DNA of 64,000 bases from CAZKAP01 sp964552195 (GTDB lineage Bacteria; Bacteroidota; Bacteroidia; Flavobacteriales; Flavobacteriaceae): contig CAZKFM010000014.1 in the NCBI GenBank assembly GCA_964552195.1, positions 1 through 64,000 of the forward strand, given 5' to 3'. Position 1 is the stretch's first letter. Each line of letters opens with the position of its first letter. Shown here piece after piece: positions 34,554 through 43,262 of this stretch. The notes beneath the pieces were generated by a model. The model made no database searches, had not been told where the DNA came from, and was given only the letters and a program-made list of their open reading frames with translations. Made by a program: the position numbers and the translations under genes.

Positions 34554-35438
34554 ATGGAACAGCCCTTAGTATCAATCATCACCATCAACTACAACCAGTC
34601 CGACGTGACCATGGACCTGCTCCGCACCGTCCGGAGTCTGGACTACCCGAATATCGAGGTAATCGTAGTGGACAACGCCTCACCCAATGACCGTCCCGAC
34701 CTGATCAAGGAACGCTATCCCGAGATCAGGCTGATCAAAAGCCCCGATAACCTGGGTTTTGCGGGAGGGAATAACCTGGGGGTGAAAGAGGCCCGGGGCG
34801 AATACCTGCTCTTTATCAACAACGACACGGAAGTGCCTTCCGGTTTCGTTGGTCCGCTGGTGGAAACCCTGCAGAAGAATCCCGATATCGGAATGGTGAG
34901 CCCGAAAATCAAGTTCCACTGGGACCCCGAGCTCATTCAATATGCGGGCTATACTCCCATGAACCCCTATACCATACGAAATAACAGCATTGGTTACCAC
35001 CAGAAGGACGACGGTCGTTTCGATACACCCATGGACACCGAGTCCATACACGGTGCGGCCATGATGGTTCCACGCAGCGTAGTAGAAAAGGTTGGCATGA
35101 TGGCCGAGATGTACTTCCTCTATTACGAGGAACACGACTGGGCGCAGCACGTAAAACGGGCGGGCTATCGGCTCTACTATCAGCCGGCATCCTTTATACT
35201 GCACAAGGAATCCCTGGCCACAGGAAAGAACAGCCCATTGAAGACCTATTACCTGACGCGTAACCGCATCCTGTATGCGCGAAGAAATTTCAACCGCTGG
35301 CAACTGGCCGTCAGTCTGGCGTTCCAATGCCTGGTTTCCGTGCCCAAAAATATCGTTCAACTGGCGATAAAAGGCGATCGCCGAAACCTAAGTGCATACT
35401 GGCGGGGCCTGGTCTGGAACCTGAACCCCCAATACTAA
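34554..35438 (+). CDS. glycosyltransferase family 2 (rhamnosyltransferase-like)
   Basis: A 294-residue GT-A enzyme. It shows the Asn-Tyr-Asn-Gln-Ser start, Val-Asp-Asn-Ala-Ser, an Asn-Leu-Gly-Phe-Ala-Gly-Gly-Asn-Asn block typical of WbbL-type enzymes, an Asn-Asn-Asp-Thr metal site near 92 and Tyr-Tyr-Glu-Glu-His-Asp-Trp near 183. WbbL-type enzymes transfer rhamnose from dTDP-rhamnose, which would be consistent with the rml genes further along; donor assignment is inference. Confidence 0.85.
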   Translation: MEQPLVSIITINYNQSDVTMDLLRTVRSLDYPNIEVIVVDNASPNDRPDLIKERYPEIRLIKSPDNLGFAGGNNLGVKEARGEYLLFINNDTEVPSGFVGPLVETLQKNPDIGMVSPKIKFHWDPELIQYAGYTPMNPYTIRNNSIGYHQKDDGRFDTPMDTESIHGAAMMVPRSVVEKVGMMAEMYFLYYEEHDWAQHVKRAGYRLYYQPASFILHKESLATGKNSPLKTYYLTRNRILYARRNFNRWQLAVSLAFQCLVSVPKNIVQLAIKGDRRNLSAYWRGLVWNLNPQY

Positions 35439-35460
35439 TTTTGGAATTAAACCCTGTGCC

Positions 35461-37422
35461 ATGAAAAAACGAATCTATAACCTGCTGCTGACAGCACTTC
35501 TGCCCCTGATTGCCGTGGGTTGTCTGGGGCTTGATCCCGAAGAAGGCACCACTCCGGATAATGGCAACAATACGGAGGATCCCTCGGATCCCTTTTCCTC
35601 CCTGAACGTGGACGACACCTTTGACTACGCCACCGAACAGGAAATCCTCGTGGACCTGACGGCGCCCGAACTCCTGAGCAATGCAGTGTTTCAACTGTAC
35701 ACCCTTAAAAACGGGAATGACAGCCTCTTCATAGGTAAAGGAACCTTCGACCAAAACGGACAGTTCCGCAAGAAATACACGGTTGCCGTGGATAATGACA
35801 GCCTGATCGTGAGGTCCCAGTATCTGGGCATGATCGATCGGGTGAGTATCGCCATACGCAACCAGAGCGCTTCCCACTCTTATCTGGATTCCTATGAGGG
35901 TATGGGTGAAACAGGCAGTGCCAAAAAGCCCGTCATAACCCGTAAGGCCCAGGCGAGTGTGGCCGGGGCCAATACGTTCAACTACGGAGACACCTACAAT
36001 GGCCAGGGAGTACCCGATAATCTGGCTTTTGCCGATGTGGTGAACCAGACCTTCCTGGACGATGTGAATGCATCCCTACCGGAGTATAAACCGGTGCCGA
36101 CCTTTAATCCCGATTATCTGCTCGACGACAACGAAACCCGTGTGGTATTGACCAAGGAAGCCGATGTCTGGGTAACCTATGTGACCGAAGGAGCGGGCTA
36201 TCGAAACGCCCTGGGGTATTATACCTATAACCTGGGCAATGAGCCAGAGTCAACCGACGAAATTGAACATACGATCATATTCCCCAATGTGTCCAACTCG
36301 GGATCGGGGGGCGGCCTGCTTCCCGGCGATCGGGTGTATCTGGGACGTTTCCCGGCCAATACTGTGGTGGAGTGGTTCCTGGTGTCCGATGGTTGGAACG
36401 GTTCCGGAGTAGGAAATGGCCGAGGGATCAAATATGGAAATCCCGACTTCAACAGTGAGACTACCCCTGAAAAACGCAAGCATTTGGTCGCCCTTTGGGA
36501 CGAAGCCCGAAACATCAACATACTGTCCTTTGAGGACCTGGATCGGGATGGCAGTTCCGATGATGACTTCAACGATGCCATCTTTTTTGCCCGCTATAAT
36601 CCGGTGGATGCCGTGGATACCAGTTTGTACCAGAAGTCCAAGGTAGCTGTGGACAGCGACGAAGACGGGATTAACGACAATCTGGACGATTTTCCATTCG
36701 ATCCGGATGCAGCCTTCCAGAATTACAGTCCGTCGAACAATTCGGTAGGCAAAATGGTTTACGAGGATCTCTGGCCTAGCCAGGGGGATTACGACTTCAA
36801 CGACCTCGTTGTGGGTTATTCCTTCGAGCTGGTTGCCAATTCGGATAACCTGGTATCCCGTATCGAAGCCAGTTTCGAAATCGAAAACATTGGAGGTGCC
36901 CTATGGAACGGATTCGCCCTATTCTTCGACCTTGACCCGAGTGTGGTGGAGAGTGTTGAGGGCCAGGTGATTAATAGCGACTACCTGACGCTGAACGCTA
37001 ATGGCACCGAATCGGGTCTGCAGGCCGACGAAACCGTGATTTTCGTCATCGACAACGCCTTCAATGCCGAAGGGGATACCATCGACCTGACGATTACCTT
37101 CAATACCCCGCAGTCCACAGAAGATCTGGGATCCGTGCCCTTTAATCCCTTCATGGTGGTGAATCAGGATCGTACACGCGAAGTACACTTGCCGGACTAT
37201 CCTCCAACAAGCAAGGCGGCCTATCTGGGTACGGAGGACGACTTCAGCGATCCCGCCATGGGCAGGTATTACAAATCGGAGCGGAATCTGCCCTGGGCGA
37301 TGAACCTCTTTGGTGATTTCCAGGCGCCTCCGGAGCGCATTCCGATCATCATACAGTACCCCCGTTTCGAGGTCTGGGCCAACTCCGGAGGAACCCAGGC
37401 GCTGGACTGGTATTCAAACTGA
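35461..37422 (+). CDS. LruC domain surface lipoprotein with DUF4114
   Basis: A 653-residue lipoprotein: signal peptide with lipobox Ala-Val-Gly-Cys (Cys21) followed by acidic residues as in Bacteroidota surface export signals. A DUF4114-type module lies at about 290-385 (Trp-Phe-Leu-Val-Ser-Asp-Gly-Trp and Asp-Asp-Asp-Phe-Asn-Asp), then a calcium-repeat-like Asp-Ser-Asp-Glu-Asp-Gly linker, and an LruC domain from about 430 (Tyr-Glu-Asp-Leu-Trp-Pro-Ser-Gln-Gly-Asp-Tyr-Asp-Phe-Asn-Asp-Leu). It is embedded in the polysaccharide operon, so a matrix or polysaccharide-binding surface role is a fair guess. Many acidic Asp repeats suggest calcium binding. Confidence 0.85.
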   Translation: MKKRIYNLLLTALLPLIAVGCLGLDPEEGTTPDNGNNTEDPSDPFSSLNVDDTFDYATEQEILVDLTAPELLSNAVFQLYTLKNGNDSLFIGKGTFDQNGQFRKKYTVAVDNDSLIVRSQYLGMIDRVSIAIRNQSASHSYLDSYEGMGETGSAKKPVITRKAQASVAGANTFNYGDTYNGQGVPDNLAFADVVNQTFLDDVNASLPEYKPVPTFNPDYLLDDNETRVVLTKEADVWVTYVTEGAGYRNALGYYTYNLGNEPESTDEIEHTIIFPNVSNSGSGGGLLPGDRVYLGRFPANTVVEWFLVSDGWNGSGVGNGRGIKYGNPDFNSETTPEKRKHLVALWDEARNINILSFEDLDRDGSSDDDFNDAIFFARYNPVDAVDTSLYQKSKVAVDSDEDGINDNLDDFPFDPDAAFQNYSPSNNSVGKMVYEDLWPSQGDYDFNDLVVGYSFELVANSDNLVSRIEASFEIENIGGALWNGFALFFDLDPSVVESVEGQVINSDYLTLNANGTESGLQADETVIFVIDNAFNAEGDTIDLTITFNTPQSTEDLGSVPFNPFMVVNQDRTREVHLPDYPPTSKAAYLGTEDDFSDPAMGRYYKSERNLPWAMNLFGDFQAPPERIPIIIQYPRFEVWANSGGTQALDWYSN

Positions 37423-37448
37423 TAGAATGCAAAACTCACCCTTTTAGA

Positions 37449-37488
37449 AACCAAAGCCCGCCCTACCTATCGGCCGGTTTTTTTTTAC
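37449..37488 (+). terminator. weak terminator after the LruC gene
   Basis: ACC-AAA-GCC (about 37450-37458) can pair with GGC-C-GGT (about 37472-37478) ahead of an eight-T run. The stem is imperfect. The T run merges with the first repeat of the next promoter. Confidence 0.4.
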
Positions 37489-37549
37489 AACTACTCTGCC
37501 CGATTTCACAACAATTTTTTTCCGGCTGAGCGGGGTAGAATCATCTTTA
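37483..37549 (+). promoter_or_regulatory. shared EPS/NO-regulon promoter, site C (ugd operon)
   Basis: Direct repeats TTTTACAAC (37483-37491) and TTTCACAAC (37504-37512), exactly 21 bp apart; exactly 30 bases after the second lies CATCTTTA (37542-37549), a -7-like box. The ugd ATG is at 37576. Confidence 0.6.
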
Positions 37550-37575
37550 TACTGCCATTATTAAATCAAATTCAC

Positions 37576-38931
37576 ATGAACGTTGCAATTGTAGGAACCG
37601 GGTATGTCGGATTGGTTACGGGAACCTGTTTCGCAGAAACAGGTATCAATGTAGTCTGTGTCGACATAGATGAAAACAAGGTAGAACGTCTGCGAAGAGG
37701 TGAAGTCCCGATCTACGAGCCGGGCCTGGATTCCCTGTTGCAGCGCAACCTGGAGAAGGGAAGAATTTCCTTTACCACCAGCCTGAAAAAAGGTATCAAA
37801 GACGCCGAGGCGGTATTTATCGCAGTGGGAACCCCACCGGATGAGGACGGCAGTGCCGATCTTCAGTATGTACTGGGGGTTGCCCGCGAGATCGGACAAC
37901 ATATGGAAGACTACCTGGTAGTTATCACCAAGAGTACGGTTCCCGTGGGTACGGCCCGCAAGGTACAACAGGCCGTGGAGCAAGCACTGGAGGAGCGCGG
38001 TGTGCGCATTCCTTTCGATGTGGCCTCCAATCCTGAATTCCTGAAAGAGGGCAATGCCGTTAATGATTTCCTGAAGCCTGACCGCATAGTGGTTGGGGTG
38101 GAAAGCGCCCGTGCCGAGAAGGTTCTGAGAAGGCTTTACAAGCCCTTCCTGATGAATGGACACCCACTGCTCTTTATGGACATACAGTCCTCCGAGATGA
38201 CGAAATATGCGGCCAATGCCATGCTGGCCACCAAGATCAGCTTCATGAACGACATCGCCAACCTGTGCGAGCGTTTGGGAGCCAATGTGGACTGGGTGCG
38301 CAAGGGAATCGGATCCGACGCTCGGATTGGAAACAAATTTATCTATCCCGGAACGGGATACGGGGGTAGCTGCTTCCCCAAGGATGTACAGGCACTGGTC
38401 CGTACAGCGGATGAGGTAGGGTACGACCTGGAGGTGCTGAAGGCCGTTGAAGCCGTCAACTATCGACAGAAGAATGTGCTGGTCGATAAGCTGGTGAACT
38501 ATTTCGGTGAGGATCTGAAGGGACGCACCTTCGGACTCTGGGGACTCTCTTTCAAGCCCAAAACCGACGACATGCGTGAGGCTCCATCCCTGGTAATCAT
38601 CGAAAGGCTCCTGGAAATGGGTGCCACCGTTCGTGCCTACGACCCGGTAGCCATGGAAGAAGCCAAAAGAATACTGGGTGACCGTATCGAATTTGCCAAG
38701 GATGAGTACGATGCCTGCATCGATGCAGACGCACTCCTGGTCGTTACCGAATGGTCAGAATTCCGGGTACCTAACTTCCGCATACTCGAGAAATTGATGC
38801 GAAGCAAGGTTATCTTTGACGGCCGTAATATATACGACATCGAGGAAATGCGTGAACAGGGTTACGATTATTTCAGTATCGGACGGGACTCTGTGACGAC
38901 TTCTGAATTGGAAGATACAGTAAGCGAATAA
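37576..38931 (+). CDS. ugd: UDP-glucose 6-dehydrogenase
   Basis: A 451-residue dehydrogenase making UDP-glucuronate from UDP-glucose with two NAD+. It has the N-terminal Gly-Thr-Gly-Tyr-Val-Gly Rossmann loop, Asn-Pro-Glu-Phe-Leu-Lys-Glu-Gly near 152, and the catalytic Cys in Gly-Tyr-Gly-Gly-Ser-Cys-Phe-Pro-Lys-Asp near 262. First gene of the second polysaccharide operon; it implies that glucuronic acid or a derivative is part of the polymer. Confidence 0.93.
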   Translation: MNVAIVGTGYVGLVTGTCFAETGINVVCVDIDENKVERLRRGEVPIYEPGLDSLLQRNLEKGRISFTTSLKKGIKDAEAVFIAVGTPPDEDGSADLQYVLGVAREIGQHMEDYLVVITKSTVPVGTARKVQQAVEQALEERGVRIPFDVASNPEFLKEGNAVNDFLKPDRIVVGVESARAEKVLRRLYKPFLMNGHPLLFMDIQSSEMTKYAANAMLATKISFMNDIANLCERLGANVDWVRKGIGSDARIGNKFIYPGTGYGGSCFPKDVQALVRTADEVGYDLEVLKAVEAVNYRQKNVLVDKLVNYFGEDLKGRTFGLWGLSFKPKTDDMREAPSLVIIERLLEMGATVRAYDPVAMEEAKRILGDRIEFAKDEYDACIDADALLVVTEWSEFRVPNFRILEKLMRSKVIFDGRNIYDIEEMREQGYDYFSIGRDSVTTSELEDTVSE

Positions 38932-38942
38932 GCCAGTAATCC

Positions 38943-40169
38943 ATGGAAATGCTGGTCTTTATACTCAACGCAGCGGAGGTGATGGTATTTATTTACTTCG
39001 CCTTCGCTGCGGTGTATCTCTATGTATTCGGACTGGCAGGACTCTTTCCCATTCGCCGCACGCGACTCGAAAAGCGACCGGTCTCCCCCCGAAACTACGC
39101 GGTGCTGATACCGGGTTACAAGGAAGATAATGTGATCGTCGATGTAGCCCGAAGGGCGCTGCAGCAGACCTACCCGCAGGCCTGCTACGACGTAGTGATT
39201 ATCGCCGATTCTTTTCAGCCCGATACCATCAATGAACTTAAGGGCCTCCCCATAAGGCTGATCGAAGTATCCTTCGAAAAGAGTACCAAGGCCAAGGCAC
39301 TGAACCGCGCCATGGAAGTATTGGGCGACGATTACGATGTGGCCCTGGTACTGGATGCGGACAATGTGATGGAAGAGGATTTTATCGAACGGATCGACCG
39401 CTCGTTCAACCGGGGTTTCCAGGTGGTTCAGGGGCACCGCATCGCCAAGAACCTCAACACGCCCATGGCCGTTTTGGATGGTCTGAGTGAAGAAATCAAC
39501 AACCATTTCTTTCGTAAAGGACATCGGGTTGCCGGCCTTTCTTCGGCCCTGATCGGGTCGGGTATGGCTTTCGACTATGCCCTCTTCAAGCACAGGCTCA
39601 GGAACATTCACGCGGTAGGCGGCTTCGATAAAGAACTGGAACTGACCATGCTGCGCGACGGCATCCGGATCGACTACGTTCCGGAAGCGCGGGTTTACGA
39701 CGAGAAGGTGCAGAAGGCCGAAGTCTTCCAGAATCAGCGTAAGCGCTGGCTCTCGGCACAATTTGTCTATTTCGGCAGGTTTGCGATGTCCGGTGTGAGG
39801 GAACTGTTTCTCAAGGGGAACATAGACTTCCTGGACAAGGTGTATCAAATGGTATCTCCGCCTCGGGTGTTGCACCTGGGCGTGGTGTTTCTGATATCCC
39901 TGACCTACCTGGGTCTTCATTTCCTCTGGCCCGAAAACCTCCTCTACGTAGATGCGCGTTACTGGGCCGGCACTGCCGTGCTCAGCGTACTCGCTTTTCT
40001 CTTTGCAACCCCCCGAAGCTATTACAGCCTCAGGACGCTCAAGGCCATGCTGACCTTGCCCAGAGCCTTCGGTATCATGTTCCTATCTCTGTTCCGGCTG
40101 AAAGGAGCCAATAAGCGGTTTATACATACCGAACACGGTACGCCCAACAAGGACACCGTCAATACCTAA
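38943..40169 (+). CDS. processive-type glycosyltransferase family 2, membrane-bound
   Basis: A 408-residue GT2 with an N-terminal transmembrane helix, catalytic Leu-Asp-Ala-Asp-Asn near 138, and a Gln-Arg-Lys-Arg-Trp (QxxRW) motif near 263 seen in processive synthases, followed by two or three C-terminal helices. The QxxRW motif suggests it extends a chain at the membrane, although many single-addition enzymes carry it too. Confidence 0.85.
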   Translation: MEMLVFILNAAEVMVFIYFAFAAVYLYVFGLAGLFPIRRTRLEKRPVSPRNYAVLIPGYKEDNVIVDVARRALQQTYPQACYDVVIIADSFQPDTINELKGLPIRLIEVSFEKSTKAKALNRAMEVLGDDYDVALVLDADNVMEEDFIERIDRSFNRGFQVVQGHRIAKNLNTPMAVLDGLSEEINNHFFRKGHRVAGLSSALIGSGMAFDYALFKHRLRNIHAVGGFDKELELTMLRDGIRIDYVPEARVYDEKVQKAEVFQNQRKRWLSAQFVYFGRFAMSGVRELFLKGNIDFLDKVYQMVSPPRVLHLGVVFLISLTYLGLHFLWPENLLYVDARYWAGTAVLSVLAFLFATPRSYYSLRTLKAMLTLPRAFGIMFLSLFRLKGANKRFIHTEHGTPNKDTVNT

Positions 40170-40182
40170 TCCCCCATCCGTC

Positions 40183-41340
40183 ATGAAAATTGGCATAGAA
40201 GCCCAGCGCATATTCCGCCGAAAGAAACACGGCATGGATATGGTTGCCCTGGAGTTGATCCGTCACCTGCAGGAAATTGACCAGAAAAACGAATACGTGA
40301 TTTTCGTCCGACCGGACGAAGACTCCGACTGCCTGAAACCCAGTCCGAACTTCAGGATCGTAGAACTCAGGTCCCCCTTCGGCTATCCGGGCTGGGAGCA
40401 ATGGGAGTTGCCTCGTGCAGCCCGTAGGGAGGGGTGCGAGGTTTTGCACTGCACCAGCAATACGGGTCCTTTATTCTGCAAGGTTCCCCTGGTGACTACT
40501 CTGCACGACATCATCTATCTGGAAAGCATCAGCATCTTTCAGAAGGCGGGTACCTGGTACCAGAAACTGGGCAATATGTACCGCAGGTACCTGGTTCCTC
40601 CGGTTATCCGGCGCAGCCGCAAGGTCATTACCGTATCCAACTATGAAAAGGAGCGAATCAACAACTACTTTCATCTCGAGGATGGCCGCCTGGCCGCTAT
40701 CTATAACGGCGTAGGCCAACATTTCAAGAAAATTACCGACCCACAGACCCTCAAGCGTATTCGCCTGAAGTACCAGCTCCCGGAGCTTTTCTTCTTTTTC
40801 CTGGGCAATACGGACCCCAAGAAGAATACCCGGGGTGTATTGACGGCCTTTGCCGAGTTTAATAAAGTCTATCCCGATCAGTACTACCTCGTGATGCTCG
40901 ACTATGACGAGTCCGCGCTTACCCGTTTACTGCGCGAGATCGGTGCCCCTGAATTGCGCGAGCGCATCCACCTTACCGGATACGTACCCAATACGGAGCT
41001 GCCTGCGCTGATCAGTCAGTGCGGTGTATTCCTCTACCCTTCGCTGCGGGAAAGCTTTGGAATTCCCATACTGGAGGGCATGGCCTGCGGGGTACCCGTG
41101 ATTACTTCCAATACGGCTTCCATGCCTGAGGTAGCCGGTGAGAATACGGCCCTGATAGTCGACCCCTTCAATCCCTCGGAGATCAGCCGCGCCATGCAGA
41201 CGCTGGTGGAAGATACCCTGCTGGCACAAATGCTCGCAGAGAAAGGAATCGAACGCGCGCAGGCCTTCTCCTGGCAGCAAATGGCCAGGAACGTACTGGA
41301 CCTCTATGAGGAGGTTTACAAGGAGACCCACACCCATTAA
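40183..41340 (+). CDS. glycosyltransferase family 4
   Basis: A 385-residue GT-B enzyme. It has a mannosyltransferase-like N terminus (Gly-Ile-Glu-Ala-Gln-Arg-Ile-Phe), the Val-Thr-Thr-Leu-His-Asp-Ile block near 104, and the C-terminal Glu-x7-Glu motif in Glu-Ser-Phe-Gly-Ile-Pro-Ile-Leu-Glu-Gly near 286. It transfers a sugar from a nucleotide donor with retention; the sugar is unknown. Confidence 0.85.
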   Translation: MKIGIEAQRIFRRKKHGMDMVALELIRHLQEIDQKNEYVIFVRPDEDSDCLKPSPNFRIVELRSPFGYPGWEQWELPRAARREGCEVLHCTSNTGPLFCKVPLVTTLHDIIYLESISIFQKAGTWYQKLGNMYRRYLVPPVIRRSRKVITVSNYEKERINNYFHLEDGRLAAIYNGVGQHFKKITDPQTLKRIRLKYQLPELFFFFLGNTDPKKNTRGVLTAFAEFNKVYPDQYYLVMLDYDESALTRLLREIGAPELRERIHLTGYVPNTELPALISQCGVFLYPSLRESFGIPILEGMACGVPVITSNTASMPEVAGENTALIVDPFNPSEISRAMQTLVEDTLLAQMLAEKGIERAQAFSWQQMARNVLDLYEEVYKETHTH

Positions 41341-41350
41341 ATCTACAGTT

Positions 41351-42601
41351 ATGATAAGGGACCGAGACATCATCGTTATAGGCATACAGGCCTGGGATAT
41401 CGAGATCGGAAGCAACGGCAAGAATATCGCAGCCGAATTCGCCAAACACAACCGGGTGTTGTATGTGAATCCCCCTGTGGATCGCATTTCCATGTTCCGG
41501 GAGCGCAAGACTCCGAAGATGATGCGCCGGTCAGAGATACGAAAAGGGCACAAGAAGAACTTGATTAAGCTGGGACATAATCTCTGGAACCTGTATCCGA
41601 TTGAGGTTACCGAGTCGATCAACTTTATCGGACTGCCCGTTTTGTTCGACCTCTTGAACTGGGTGAATACCGTCAGATTCACCAATGACATCCAATATGC
41701 CATAGACCGTCTGGAATTCCGGGACTACATCGTATTCAATGACAGTTCCATGTTCCTCGGACAGCACATACGCAAACAATTGTCACCCGCCGCTTATGTG
41801 TACTATATGCGGGATTACCTGACCAAGAATCCGTATTGGAAAAAGCATGGCCAGCGACTAGAGCCGCGCCTGATCGCCGATGCGGATTGCGTGGTGAACA
41901 ATTCAACCCTTTACGCCGAGTACGGAGCTCAGTACAATCCCCATTCCTATATGGTAGGGCAAGGCTGCGACACGGAGGCATTTGACAATGAGTCCCGTAC
42001 GATAGAAGTCGCCGAGGACCTCAGGGAAATTCCCGGGCCGATCATTGGCTATGTGGGCTTTCTCAGCAGTCGCAGACTGAATCCGAACATCCTGGCACAT
42101 ATTGCCCGATCCCGTCCCGACTGGAATGTGGTACTGGTTGGGCCCGAGGACGAGGTATTTCAGGAATCCGAACTGCATCAATTGTCGAATGTAATCTTCC
42201 TGGGTTCCAAACCCGGTGAACAACTGCCCCGTTATATCGAAGGATTCGATGTGGCTATCAATCCACAGCGTATTAACGATGCCACTATGGGCAACTATCC
42301 GAGGAAGATTGATGAATATCTGGCCATGGGCAAGCCCGTGGTGGCCTCGGCCACCAAGGCCATGGAATATTTCGAGGATTACACCTATCTGGGAGAGACC
42401 CCTCAGGACTATGTGGACCTGATTGCCAAGGCACTCAAGGAGGACAATACCACACGGCAGAAGGCCCGCAGGAAATTTGGGCGATCCCACAGCTGGGAGA
42501 ACAATGTAAAGGCCATATATGATTGTATACTCCGCGTAAAGGGAGAAGCCTTCGAGAACGCGGAGGTAGCTGAAACGACCCCACGGGAATTAACCCTTTA
42601 A
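41351..42601 (+). CDS. glycosyltransferase (GT4-like)
   Basis: A 416-residue GT-B-type protein beginning Met-Ile-Arg-Asp-Arg-Asp at 41351; the frame is open 15 codons upstream but that part overlaps the preceding gene. The C-terminal half has Pro-Arg-Lys-Ile-Asp-Glu-Tyr-Leu-Ala-Met-Gly-Lys-Pro-Val-Val-Ala-Ser, the donor-binding region of this group. Conserved Ser-Asn-Gly and Tyr-Val-Asn-Pro near the N terminus resemble teichuronic/capsule glycosyltransferases. Donor unknown. Confidence 0.8.
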   Translation: MIRDRDIIVIGIQAWDIEIGSNGKNIAAEFAKHNRVLYVNPPVDRISMFRERKTPKMMRRSEIRKGHKKNLIKLGHNLWNLYPIEVTESINFIGLPVLFDLLNWVNTVRFTNDIQYAIDRLEFRDYIVFNDSSMFLGQHIRKQLSPAAYVYYMRDYLTKNPYWKKHGQRLEPRLIADADCVVNNSTLYAEYGAQYNPHSYMVGQGCDTEAFDNESRTIEVAEDLREIPGPIIGYVGFLSSRRLNPNILAHIARSRPDWNVVLVGPEDEVFQESELHQLSNVIFLGSKPGEQLPRYIEGFDVAINPQRINDATMGNYPRKIDEYLAMGKPVVASATKAMEYFEDYTYLGETPQDYVDLIAKALKEDNTTRQKARRKFGRSHSWENNVKAIYDCILRVKGEAFENAEVAETTPRELTL

Positions 42602-42611
42602 CCGCATCGAG

Positions 42612-43262
42612 ATGAGTTTAGTTCAATCCATAAAGTCCAATCCTACCCTGAAGAAATGGGCCATCGGACTGATTACACCCAGCCGTAATCCGCGCCCGCG
42701 AAGGTGGGTTCGCTGGTTCCTCAACCCTCTGATTCATAAAAGGGGCAAGGGTGCCCGTGTTCGTTCGCGCAGCCGGATCGACGTCTTCCCGTGGAAGCGT
42801 TTCGATATAGGGGAACGGACCACCATTGAATCCTTCTGTACCCTAAACAACGGCTCCGGAGACGTGGTTCTGGGAGATAAAGTCCGGGTGGGCATAGGCA
42901 GTGTTATTATAGGGCCCGTGACCATGGGGCATGGCTCCGGCTTGGGCCAGCATGTATTCGTGTCCGGTTTCAACCACGGCTATTCGGACGCCAGTAAAAA
43001 TTCCAGCGATCAGCCCTTGGATATTCGACCAACCGTTATCGAGGACGAAGCCCATATCGGTGCTAACTCTGTGGTATTGGCCGGAGTACGTATCGGTAAG
43101 CGCAGCCAGATTGGAGCAGGTAGCGTAGTAACCCGGGATATACCTCCTTATTCCGTAGCTGTGGGCAACCCGGCACGTGTAATCAAACAATTCAATCATC
43201 AGACAGGGCAGTGGGAACGCGTCAGCCCTGAAACTCGAAAGATACCTTATGAAAACGCTTGA
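42612..43262 (+). CDS. hexapeptide-repeat acyltransferase
   Basis: A 216-residue left-handed beta-helix protein; isoleucine/valine-gly repeats span about 60-195, with the typical catalytic His in Gly-Phe-Asn-His-Gly-Tyr near 125 and the ending Gly-Asn-Pro-Ala-Arg-Val-Ile. These enzymes acetylate sugars from acetyl-CoA, so the polymer is probably O-acetylated. The next gene overlaps by 14 bases. Confidence 0.85.
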   Translation: MSLVQSIKSNPTLKKWAIGLITPSRNPRPRRWVRWFLNPLIHKRGKGARVRSRSRIDVFPWKRFDIGERTTIESFCTLNNGSGDVVLGDKVRVGIGSVIIGPVTMGHGSGLGQHVFVSGFNHGYSDASKNSSDQPLDIRPTVIEDEAHIGANSVVLAGVRIGKRSQIGAGSVVTRDIPPYSVAVGNPARVIKQFNHQTGQWERVSPETRKIPYENA

